Assembly: GCF_001591665.1 (NCBI RefSeq)
Contig: NZ_BCVI01000041.1
Coordinates: forward strand, 1-59,552
DNA: 59,552 nt
Direction of reading: 5' to 3'
DNA from: Neobacillus soli NBRC 102451
GTDB taxonomy: Bacteria > Bacillota > Bacilli > Bacillales > Cytobacillaceae
The position numbers were made by a program, and so were the translations under genes. The notes under the pieces were generated by a model. The model saw nothing but the letters and a program-made list of their open reading frames with translations, was not told where the DNA came from and ran no database searches. This document shows, piece by piece, positions 16,343-23,877 of the stretch (positions are counted from its first letter, which is position 1; the number at the start of each line of letters is the position of its first letter).

Positions 16343-17281
16343 ATGAATAAAAAAACAATGGGTATTCACCATATTACGGCGATTGTTGGACATCCGCAAG
16401 AGAACGTTGATTTTTACGCAGGAGTTTTGGGTTTGCGTTTAGTAAAGCAAACTGTCAATTTTGATGATCCGGGTACCTATCACCTTTATTTCGGTAATGG
16501 AGGCGGAAAACCAGGAACAATCATTACATTCTTTCCATGGGCAGGGGCCCGCCAAGGAATCATTGGAGATGGTCAAGTAGGGGTGACTTCTTACGTTGTT
16601 CCAAAAGGTGCTACGGAGTTTTGGGAAAAAAGGCTAGAAAAGTTCAATGTTCCTTTTACTAAAATGGAACGCTTTGGAGAGCGGTATTTGGAATTCGATG
16701 ATCCACACGGTCTTCACTTGGAAATTGTTGAAAGAGAAGAAGGGGAAGCCAATACATGGACCTTTGGAGGAGTGACATCTGACTTTGCCATCAAAGGATT
16801 TGGCGGAGCAACTCTCTTATCTGCCAAACCAAATAAAACTGCCGAACTTTTAGAAAATGTTTTGGGACTTGAGAAAATTGGACCAGAGGGAGATTTTATC
16901 CGTTTTCGTTCTTTAGCTGATATTGGAAATATCATTGACCTTAAATTAACCCCTAAAGGGCGGGGCAAAATGGGTGTTGGTACTGTCCACCATATTGCAT
17001 GGAGGGCTAAGGATGACCAAGATCAATTAGATTGGCAAAGGTATGTTGCTGGGAATGGGTATGGTGTCACTCCTGTTCAGGATAGAAATTATTTTAACGC
17101 CATCTATTTTAGAGAACATGGAGAAATACTTTTTGAAATTGCTACTGATCCACCAGGATTCGCACATGATGAATCACAAGAAACAATGGGAGAAAAATTA
17201 ATGCTGCCAACACAGTATGAACCCCATAGAGCACAACTTGAACAATCACTGCTACCGTTTGAAGTAAGAGAATTAAATTAA
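16343..17281 (+). CDS. ring-cleaving dioxygenase, VOC superfamily (MhqO/MhqA-like)
   Basis: A 312-residue protein with two vicinal-oxygen-chelate halves. The first metal His is in MGIHHITAI near the start; the second half has GTVHHIAWRAKDD (about residue 215) and the Glu in GEILFEIATDPPGF. Members in B. subtilis are induced by quinones and are thought to open hydroquinone rings. ATG 16343 is chosen after AAAGGAG; a GTG at 16334 overlaps that site. It follows a MhqR operator and is coupled to a flavin-reductase-like gene 13 bases downstream. Confidence 0.9.
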   Translation: MNKKTMGIHHITAIVGHPQENVDFYAGVLGLRLVKQTVNFDDPGTYHLYFGNGGGKPGTIITFFPWAGARQGIIGDGQVGVTSYVVPKGATEFWEKRLEKFNVPFTKMERFGERYLEFDDPHGLHLEIVEREEGEANTWTFGGVTSDFAIKGFGGATLLSAKPNKTAELLENVLGLEKIGPEGDFIRFRSLADIGNIIDLKLTPKGRGKMGVGTVHHIAWRAKDDQDQLDWQRYVAGNGYGVTPVQDRNYFNAIYFREHGEILFEIATDPPGFAHDESQETMGEKLMLPTQYEPHRAQLEQSLLPFEVRELN

Positions 17282-17294
17282 GAAAAAGAAAGGA

Positions 17295-17912
17295 ATGAAT
17301 TCATTGCTTTCGATAGACCCAAACTCAATGTCTGAAAGAGAAAATTATAAATTCCTAATAGGAAGCATTATTCCAAGACCGATTGCATTCGTCACAACGG
17401 TTTCAAAAGACGGTATTTTAAATGGTGCACCATTTAGTTATTTTAATATCGTGTCATCCAATCCCCCGCTGATTTCACTATCTATTCAACGGTCAGCGGG
17501 GAGACAAAAGGATACAGCGAGAAATATCATCCAGTCAAAAGAATTTGTCGTACACATCGTAGACGAACAAAATGTTGGAAAAATAAATAAAACAGCTGCA
17601 AACCTTCCTCCTGATCAAAGTGAGATTGAGTTAGCTAACTTAACGCCAGTGGAAAGTGTGAAGATATCTGTACCAGGTGTAAAGGAAGCAAAAATTCGAA
17701 TGGAATGTTCATTGGAACATTCTTTGGAATTGGGAGGCTCAGACATACCGGGGTGTGATTTTATTATAGGAAAAGTTGTTCAATTCCATATTGAAAGCGA
17801 CATTTATGAAAAAGGAAGAATCGACCCTAGGGGCTTAGGTGCTGTAAGTCGTTTGGCTGGAAATAATTATGCTCAAATCGGTGATATTTTTGAAATCGAA
17901 AGACCTAAATAA
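17295..17912 (+). CDS. flavin reductase family protein (split-barrel FMN-binding)
   Basis: A 205-residue FMN-binding protein of the flavin reductase/DIM6 family, larger than HpaC. Visible are the family start NYKFLIGSIIPRPIAFVTT, GAPFSYFNIVSSNPP, and the RDPR-like C-terminal segment GRIDPRGLGAVSRLAGNNYA. It lies 13 bases after the dioxygenase gene, so the two form an operon presumably under MhqR control. Role: reduced flavin supply or direct quinone reduction. The ribosome site GAAAGGA is unusually close to the ATG. Confidence 0.87.
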   Translation: MNSLLSIDPNSMSERENYKFLIGSIIPRPIAFVTTVSKDGILNGAPFSYFNIVSSNPPLISLSIQRSAGRQKDTARNIIQSKEFVVHIVDEQNVGKINKTAANLPPDQSEIELANLTPVESVKISVPGVKEAKIRMECSLEHSLELGGSDIPGCDFIIGKVVQFHIESDIYEKGRIDPRGLGAVSRLAGNNYAQIGDIFEIERPK

Positions 17913-17986
17913 TCCACTTTAATTATCCCATTGATGAAATGGTGGGAAAATAAAGGAAAGAAAAAAGCAGCAGGTACAGTGTAGTG

Positions 17987-18028
17987 AACCCCTTAAGTTG
18001 GACTTACAATCCAGTTTAGGGGGTTTTT
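17987..18028 (+). terminator. terminator of the dioxygenase operon
   Basis: AACCCC and GGGGGTT pair at the base, TTGGA and TCCA inside, and five T follow. The flanking TGTAGTGAACCCC resembles the end of an IS3-type element, so the hairpin may derive from one. Confidence 0.7.
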
Positions 18029-18182
18029 AGTGTGGTTAACAGCCTCCTACTAAAAAGTTTATACCGATAAAAAGATATTTCAATTATTTACAACAGAAGC
18101 AGGCATTTTTTAGATAACCAAATACAGAAATCGAAATTGGAAATTAATAATAAAATTATCTATTCTTTGTAAGAAATTCCTA

Positions 18183-18232
18183 TATAATAGATTTAGGTAA
18201 GAGCACTGCGGTACCTAAGGTGCTCAATTTTT
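18183..18232 (+). promoter_or_regulatory. promoter -10 and hairpin leader of the YiaA-like gene
   Basis: TATAAT at 18183-18188 has no clear -35. The leader then carries two overlapping stems: TAGGTA (18194-18199) with TACCTA (18212-18217), and GAGCAC (18201-18206) with GTGCTC (18220-18225), the latter followed by a run of five T. The two cannot form together, as in an attenuator. Confidence 0.45.
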
Positions 18233-18263
18233 ATTATATAAGAAGATGGGGGTGGAACATTTA

Positions 18264-18734
18264 ATGTCTAATGATAATGAGGTTTTATTAGATAAAGGAA
18301 AACAAAATGATCCAAAAATCAAAGTAAAAAGGAAAGAGGGAGAGCCGACTCCTGCTTTCATCGGAGCTTCATGGGCAGCGTTATTAGTAGGTGTTGCGGC
18401 ATATCTCATAGGCTTGTATAACGCAACGATGCAATTGAACGAAAAAGGATATTACTTTGCAGTTTTAGTCTTCGGCCTCTACTCAGCGGTATCTTTACAA
18501 AAAGCAGTAAGGGATAAAGATGAGGGAATACCTGTTACTAATATTTATTATGGGATCAGTTGGTTTGCACTTATTGTAGCTATTTCATTAATGGGTATCG
18601 GTTTATTCAACGCAGGAAGTATTGATTTGAGCGAAAAGGGATTTTATGGTATGGCATTTGTTCTTAGTTTGTTTGCAGCCATTACGGTTCAAAAGAATAT
18701 TAGAGATGCACAGAGGGTAAGAGAAAGGAATTGA
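18264..18734 (+). CDS. YiaA/YiaB family inner membrane protein
   Basis: A 156-residue membrane protein made of two repeats of the YiaAB two-helix domain: residues about 32-90 ([20 protein letters not shown], then [11 protein letters not shown]) and about 97-150 ([20 protein letters not shown], then ITVQKNIRD). Four membrane helices in all. Function of the family is unknown. I start at 18264 after GGGGGTGG; the ATG at 18246 has no ribosome site. Confidence 0.85.
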   Translation: MSNDNEVLLDKGKQNDPKIKVKRKEGEPTPAFIGASWAALLVGVAAYLIGLYNATMQLNEKGYYFAVLVFGLYSAVSLQKAVRDKDEGIPVTNIYYGISWFALIVAISLMGIGLFNAGSIDLSEKGFYGMAFVLSLFAAITVQKNIRDAQRVRERN

Positions 18735-18987
18735 GTTATTTTCCATTGATTTGACGGGGGAACTTATTCAATTCTGAGTGCTTGTTTGTGAGTGAATTAC
18801 TAGAAAATAGAAAAATTAATTTGAACTTAAGGAATTATTAAGGTCCTTCAAATAAAATGGGTAACAAGCCTATTTAAGTGGATGGTCTATTTTTAACTAA
18901 ATTGGATGGTTAATAATTAATCAAGTTGGGTTATTATTTAATTATTACTATTTAGTGTGTAAATAATAGCATTATCCGAGGTGCAAT

Positions 18988-19179
18988 ATGAATATATTGA
19001 TTGGTTTGGTTATTTTAATCCTAATTTTCTCTGTGGTTTCAACTCTTTTACTTACTAGGAAATCTGATGACAATTACAGTAGTTCAACGAAAAGAAATAC
19101 AACAAACTTAACCTTAATATATGTAGTAGTTATTTTCATTGCTTTAATTTCATTAGGGATATATATTTGGTTGAATTAG
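18988..19179 (+). CDS. small two-helix membrane protein
   Basis: A 63-residue protein with membrane helices at about residues 2-23 and 43-62 joined by a polar loop rich in Ser, Thr and Asn. GAGGTG precedes the ATG. It resembles the small membrane proteins annotated BshB3 in other Bacillaceae (possible link to bacillithiol synthesis), but I hold this only as a suggestion. Confidence 0.7.
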   Translation: MNILIGLVILILIFSVVSTLLLTRKSDDNYSSSTKRNTTNLTLIYVVVIFIALISLGIYIWLN

Positions 19180-19250
19180 TATCTAAAGAGAACTGCATTA
19201 AACGCCCGTTTGCGCTCCGAAAACCTCAAAAAACGTTTAATAGAAACATA

Positions 19251-19284
19251 AAAAAGACGGTCTGATTAAACAGACTGTCTTTTT
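19251..19284. terminator. bidirectional terminator
   Basis: AAAAAGACGGTCTG pairs with CAGACTGTCTTTTT around a six-base loop, with A and T tracts on both sides. It serves the small gene on the left and the MocR gene on the right. Confidence 0.88.
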
Positions 19285-19345
19285 ATCTCTAATTTAGCCT
19301 TAGTAAATTCACAGGGGCTACTAAGACGCGATAGTAAAATAAATA

Positions 19346-20782
19346 TTAAGTTGAAACAACAGATAGGGCATCAGCAAACCGTTTTATTCCTTCATGAATC
19401 GTTTCTTCATTTTCCCTTGCAAAGGTAAAACGGACATATCCCTTTTCAGTCCCCATTGTGGATCCAGGAACATAGATAACACCTCGTTTAATGGACTCTT
19501 CTAACAATTGGATTTCATTAAACTCATTTTTTATCCTGCACCACAAATGAATTCCTCCTTGTGGTATATTAAACTCAGCTTGTTCTTTTAAAAAGGAGCA
19601 AATGCTGGCAACCATTTGATCTCTACGGCTTTCTAACTGTTTAACTAACTTGCTCATGTGTGATGTAAAATCTTTTGAATCTAAAAAATCGTTTGCAATC
19701 CATTGAGAGTAACTTGCATGTCCAAAATCGACCTGCTGTTTGGCATCTGATAACCTTTCGATTACCGCTTTGGGTCCAATAATCCAGCCTATCCGCAATC
19801 CTGAAGCAACAATTTTTGTCAATGAGCTTATATATAACACATTCCCATGATGGTCTAAGGATTTGAGAGATTGAATTTTTTCGTTTGAAAAAGATGACAA
19901 ACTGTACGGATCATCTTCCACGACTGGAATCCCATATTCAGAAGATAGTTCAAGAATCTTTTTTCGCCGCTCTAAAGACATCAAAGTACCTGTAGGATTT
20001 TGAAAAATAGGATTCAAAAAAATCATCTTAATTCTATGTTTTCTATACAAATCGGTTATATCATCTGGGTTTATTCCGTCCTTATCACCCTTCAAATAAT
20101 AGGTTTTAATTCCTGTTGATTTAAATATCGGAAGATTAAAATGATAGGAAGGATTTTCAATAGCGACAGCGTCTCCAGGTTTTAACAAACATTGAACAAC
20201 AAGATACAAAGCTTGCTGTGCCCCTGATGTAATTAATAAAGCTGATGGGTCGGTGTCTATACCTCGAAACTGTTTAACATGGTCCGTCAGAGTTTTTCGA
20301 AGGATTAGATTACCTTGTGGGTGATCATATCCCAAGTTCCCTCTAAGGGATCTGTTGGAAGTGATTTCTCTAAGTGAGTTCAACGGAAAAAGATCCTGCG
20401 ACAGTTCCCCGCTAGCTAAATTTATGAGGTTATGCTCTGCCATTTCTTTGTGTATTCTTTGCGTGACAGGTAAATTGGGAAGAAACGAACCTGCCTCAAT
20501 GTATCTGTTCCAACTTGGAATCCGTTTCTTGGCAATTCCCCAAATATCTTTGCTGACTGTTGTTCCGCTGCCTCTATTCCTATCTATGAGTCCATTTGAT
20601 TCTAACTCGTCATAGGCAGCAACAACTGTGCTTCTGTTTATTCCAAGCTCTTTAGCTAAACCTCTTTCAGAAGGCAAAGGTTTATCAGGCGGAAAAGTCC
20701 CGTCTGCAATCCCGTTTTCAATATATATAGCAAGTTGTTTATAAATGGGTTTTTTAGATTCTCTATCAAGTTTCCAATCCAT
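19346..20782 (-). CDS. MocR-type regulator (GntR helix-turn-helix plus aminotransferase domain)
   Basis: A 478-residue fusion: a GntR winged helix at about residues 1-75 (YKQLAIYIENGIADGTFPP, then LPSERGLAKELGINRSTVVAAY) and a class I aminotransferase fold from about 115 to the end. The PLP-binding lysine is in SSLTKIVASGLRIGW; the Asn in NPIFQNPTG and the Asp in VVEDDPYS also fit. MocR regulators such as PdxR and GabR bind an amino-aldimine and control a neighbouring gene. No divergent target lies beside this one; the adjacent upstream DNA is relic phage sequence. Confidence 0.92.
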   Translation of the reverse strand: MDWKLDRESKKPIYKQLAIYIENGIADGTFPPDKPLPSERGLAKELGINRSTVVAAYDELESNGLIDRNRGSGTTVSKDIWGIAKKRIPSWNRYIEAGSFLPNLPVTQRIHKEMAEHNLINLASGELSQDLFPLNSLREITSNRSLRGNLGYDHPQGNLILRKTLTDHVKQFRGIDTDPSALLITSGAQQALYLVVQCLLKPGDAVAIENPSYHFNLPIFKSTGIKTYYLKGDKDGINPDDITDLYRKHRIKMIFLNPIFQNPTGTLMSLERRKKILELSSEYGIPVVEDDPYSLSSFSNEKIQSLKSLDHHGNVLYISSLTKIVASGLRIGWIIGPKAVIERLSDAKQQVDFGHASYSQWIANDFLDSKDFTSHMSKLVKQLESRRDQMVASICSFLKEQAEFNIPQGGIHLWCRIKNEFNEIQLLEESIKRGVIYVPGSTMGTEKGYVRFTFARENEETIHEGIKRFADALSVVST

Positions 20783-20991
20783 TTGCTACATCCTTTAATT
20801 TAATTTAGGTCTCACCATAAATATTGTATACATAATTCATTTATTACACCAATTAAATACCTGTAGGCATAGGACTTTTAATAGAAAGTAGATTGAGCTT
20901 TTTACCTTAAACTTTTTTCCAAAGAGTTCTTTATATACAGTTAGTCTCTCATGATCCGGGCTTTTTATTTTTAAAAAAATTTCTACTCCAG

Positions 20992-21105
20992 CTGATTGCC
21001 GTCAGCGAGAAGTATAAGCGGCATGACCTTGCGATTGGCAGCATCACAAAGGAACTGAAAGAAATGGCAAGGAAATATCAAGTTCACATTATTTTGCTTT
21101 CCTAG
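20992..21105 (+). pseudogene. relic of a phage-type DnaB replicative helicase
   Basis: Reading 37 codons from 20992 gives LIAVSEKYKRHDLAIGSITK, then ELKEMARKYQVHIILLS and a stop; the two codons before it read LQ, giving the LQLI that ends the DnaB Walker B motif. This matches the helicase C-terminal domain just before the conserved Gln. No other part of the gene is near. The rest of the 20782-21213 gap shows only a hairpin. Confidence 0.7.
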
Positions 21106-21143
21106 CAGTCTTTATGGGGGCTAAAAACGTTTATGTAAAAAGT

Positions 21144-21177
21144 AAGGTTGGGGAAATGGTATCCCTCAACCTTTTTA
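21144..21177. terminator. hairpin at the end of the DMT transporter gene
   Basis: AAGGTTGGGG pairs imperfectly with CCCTCAACCTT and is followed by T on the plus strand; on the minus strand it lies just after the EamA gene and is followed by a weaker T-rich stretch. Confidence 0.6.
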
Positions 21178-21212
21178 AAATATGAATGTGTCTTTCCCTA
21201 TTGAACATGTAG

Positions 21213-22115
21213 TTAGTTTTTCTCTGACAGTGATCCTTTTTTTGATACGGGCGCATTTTTGCCTAATATAACAGAAAAGACAACAATCACTGCTATAACA
21301 AGAGTGAAAAGGGTAATGGATTCATCTAGAAATACTTTTGCAAATAGTATCATCAAAAATGGTTGTAAGTATTGAATTTGACTAACTCTTGCTATTCCGC
21401 CCATAGCCATTCCGCTATACCAAGCAACATATGCTAGAAATTGACTAACCACTGCGAGATAAATAAAACTAACCCACGCTTGTATAGGGGCATTGAGCAT
21501 TTCAGTTGTAAGGTTTAGCCCAACTGGAATAATGAAAAATGGGGCACCGATCATAATCGCCCAAGCAATTACCTGCCAGCTACCTAATTCTTTCGCTAAT
21601 TTCCCCCCTTCTGCGTAACTAAGCCCAAGTATAATCACTGCTGCGAGTAAGGCTAAATCGGCAAATTGTAATTGACCGAACCCTAGATGAAGGGCATACA
21701 CAATAACAGCAAAAGAGCCGATTATACTTGAAATCCAGAATTTGAGAGAAGGGACTTCACCGGCTCTAAACATAGCAAATCCTGCTGTTGCTAACGGTAA
21801 CAGGGCTAATTCCACAGCTCCATGAGATACAGGCAAGGATTCCATTGCCCAAGAAGTGAGGAGAGGAAATCCTAAAACTGCACCAACGGCAACAATAAGG
21901 AGACTTTTGAATTGGCCTGAAGAGGGTAGTTTTTCTTTTCGAACAATCAATACAACAGTAACTAAAATAGCGGCAACAACTGTTCTTCCTAAACCGACAA
22001 TCGTAGTCCCAAAATACGCTACGGCAATACTTGTAGAAGGGAGCGTTAAGCTAAAACAAATGACGCCTACAAATCCCCAAAATAAACCTAATTTCTCTCT
22101 GGTTTCTCTCTGCAT
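21213..22115 (-). CDS. EamA/DMT family transporter
   Basis: A 300-residue exporter-type membrane protein with ten predicted helices arranged as two EamA repeats (about residues 10-140 and 150-285). The charged tail is SKKGSLSEKN. DMT members export amino acids, nucleosides or drugs; the substrate is open. GGGGGTAGGAT precedes the ATG. It is divergent from a MocR-type regulator, a very common arrangement in which the regulator controls the transporter in response to an amino compound. Confidence 0.88.
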   Translation of the reverse strand: MQRETREKLGLFWGFVGVICFSLTLPSTSIAVAYFGTTIVGLGRTVVAAILVTVVLIVRKEKLPSSGQFKSLLIVAVGAVLGFPLLTSWAMESLPVSHGAVELALLPLATAGFAMFRAGEVPSLKFWISSIIGSFAVIVYALHLGFGQLQFADLALLAAVIILGLSYAEGGKLAKELGSWQVIAWAIMIGAPFFIIPVGLNLTTEMLNAPIQAWVSFIYLAVVSQFLAYVAWYSGMAMGGIARVSQIQYLQPFLMILFAKVFLDESITLFTLVIAVIVVFSVILGKNAPVSKKGSLSEKN

Positions 22116-22148
22116 CTTATCCTACCCCCAATTTTTTTGTATCACATC

Positions 22149-22253
22149 TGTACCATTTTCTACTTTTCATAAAAATCAGTTTTGTTATAATTAAAATACT
22201 AATAGGTACATACAGTAAAATAAACCATTTTTTTACTCATCTGTCCTGGTACA
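22149..22253. promoter_or_regulatory. three GGTACA elements between DMT transporter and MocR gene
   Basis: TGTACC lies at 22149-22154 (a GGTACA on the minus strand), and GGTACA at 22205-22210 and 22248-22253. MocR regulators typically bind repeated short sites in such divergent regions, so these are candidate operators. The last one lies ten bases from the regulator's ribosome site. Confidence 0.45.
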
Positions 22254-22272
22254 GTTGAAGGAGGATAACTAT

Positions 22273-23649
22273 ATGAGCTCGAAATATAGTGAAATAATGG
22301 GGGAAATTAAGCTTCGGCTATCAGATGGGTCGCTTATTGCAGGGAGTAAGCTCCCTTCTGTTCGTCAGCTATCTGAGGATTTTTCATGTAGCAAAAATAC
22401 GGTCATTAAAGCATACGTCGAACTTGAAAAAGAGCATTTAATTTATTCAGTTCCTAAAAGCGGCTACTATGTTGTGAATGAATTTCAAAAAGCAACGGAA
22501 GAAAATGAGGTGATTGATTTCTTGTCTGCCGGTCCAGATAAAAATGTTATGCCTTATGTGGAATTTCAACATTGTATGAACCAAGCAATTGACCAATATA
22601 AGGAAGAGCTTTTTACATACTCTGATCAACAAGGGCTTTACTCACTACGAGTACAGTTAGTGAAATATTTGCAAAATTTACAGGTGTTCACTCAACCTGA
22701 TAGATTAGTCGTTGTATCTGGCTCGCAACAAGCCCTAAATTTATTAGTTTCTATGCCCTTTCCAAATGGAAAAAATAATATTCTAATTGAACAGCCTACT
22801 TATTTCGGATTCATTGAGTCGATCAAGCTGCACCAAGCTACTACTTTGGGAATTGAGTTATCGATGGAAGGGATTGATCTTGATCGTCTGGAATACATTT
22901 TTCGAAATAATGAAATAAAATTTTTCTATATTATCCCGAGATTTCATAATCCACTTGGACATTGTTACACGAATAGCGAAAAGAAAAAAATCGTTGAGTT
23001 AGCTGAAAAATACGATGTATATATAGTGGAAGATGATTTTTTAGGAGACCTTGATCCAAATGCAAAGTCAGATCCTTTATTTTCTTTTAATCCTTCCGGG
23101 AGAGTGATATATATTAAAAGCTTTTCGAAGATTTTTCTCCCAGGGTTAAGGATTGCTACTGTCGTTCTTCCTACATTAATGATAAACAATTTTTTACGCT
23201 ATAAATTTAGTTCTGATTTTAATAGTTCAGCACTTTCTCAAGGTGCCCTAGAAATCTATTTAAAAAGTGGTATGTTTCATAGCCATCTCAAAAAAGTAAA
23301 AGAGGTATACCGTACTAAAATGCAAATCCTTCAAGATGCATGCGAATTATTGCTTCCTGCTAATACTTATTTTTCTAAACCGACTTCAGGATTCTATCTA
23401 TCCATCAGTTTGCCCGAGAATGTGACAGCAAAACAGGTAGTTCATATGCTAATCGAGCAGCATATCTATGTTGATGATGCCTCTAGAATGTTTTTACCAG
23501 AATATAAAAAGGAAAATCTCCTTCGATTATGCATCTCTCAAGTGAACAAGAGTCAAATTAAACTAGGGATAGAGCGATTGGCTCACTGTATTGCTTTAAT
23601 TGACAGTAGAAAAAATCACATTACTCCAAATAACTTATTACTCTTTTAG
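22273..23649 (+). CDS. MocR-type regulator divergent from the DMT transporter
   Basis: A 458-residue GntR-aminotransferase fusion. The winged helix spans about residues 1-70 (LIAGSKLPSVRQLSEDFSCS, then KNTVIKAYVELEKE). The aminotransferase-like domain has the PLP lysine in YIKSFSKIFLPGLRIA and VEDDFLGDL. It starts at ATG 22273 after AAGGAGG; an in-frame TTG at 22255 sits upstream of that site. It faces away from the EamA gene and probably regulates it. The two MocR proteins in this region are clearly different in sequence, so this is not a recent duplication. Confidence 0.92.
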   Translation: MSSKYSEIMGEIKLRLSDGSLIAGSKLPSVRQLSEDFSCSKNTVIKAYVELEKEHLIYSVPKSGYYVVNEFQKATEENEVIDFLSAGPDKNVMPYVEFQHCMNQAIDQYKEELFTYSDQQGLYSLRVQLVKYLQNLQVFTQPDRLVVVSGSQQALNLLVSMPFPNGKNNILIEQPTYFGFIESIKLHQATTLGIELSMEGIDLDRLEYIFRNNEIKFFYIIPRFHNPLGHCYTNSEKKKIVELAEKYDVYIVEDDFLGDLDPNAKSDPLFSFNPSGRVIYIKSFSKIFLPGLRIATVVLPTLMINNFLRYKFSSDFNSSALSQGALEIYLKSGMFHSHLKKVKEVYRTKMQILQDACELLLPANTYFSKPTSGFYLSISLPENVTAKQVVHMLIEQHIYVDDASRMFLPEYKKENLLRLCISQVNKSQIKLGIERLAHCIALIDSRKNHITPNNLLLF

Positions 23650-23667
23650 TATGGGTGAGTTTATAAG

Positions 23668-23705
23668 CTGCGTAACGGTGAGATTCGAACCTCCGGCCGA
23701 TAAAA
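23668..23705 (-). other. tRNA 3'-end fragment, T-arm remnant
   Basis: On the minus strand it reads CGGAGGTTCGAATCTC, the T loop with its flanks, but neither the T stem nor an acceptor stem pairs properly. Fourteen bases (GATTCGAACCTCCG on the plus strand) are identical to the tRNA-Arg(CCT) 3' part at 36508. No complete tRNA is present. Confidence 0.45.
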
Positions 23706-23877
23706 CTAAACAAACAAATAAATGTTTCAAAAATTATAAAAATAGAAACAATTTTTATATCAAAATGCTACCATTTTGGCTTATAATGTCAATATGGGTA
23801 AGTAGTACCAATTTACTAGACTTAAAAAAACTTCCTCATGCCATATTTCTATTAATCTTATTTTAAGGGGTGCAAGA

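Noticed and set aside
23600..23866. 88-codon frame after the MocR gene
   Set aside because: It overlaps the end of the MocR gene and runs through the tRNA fragment; no ribosome site.
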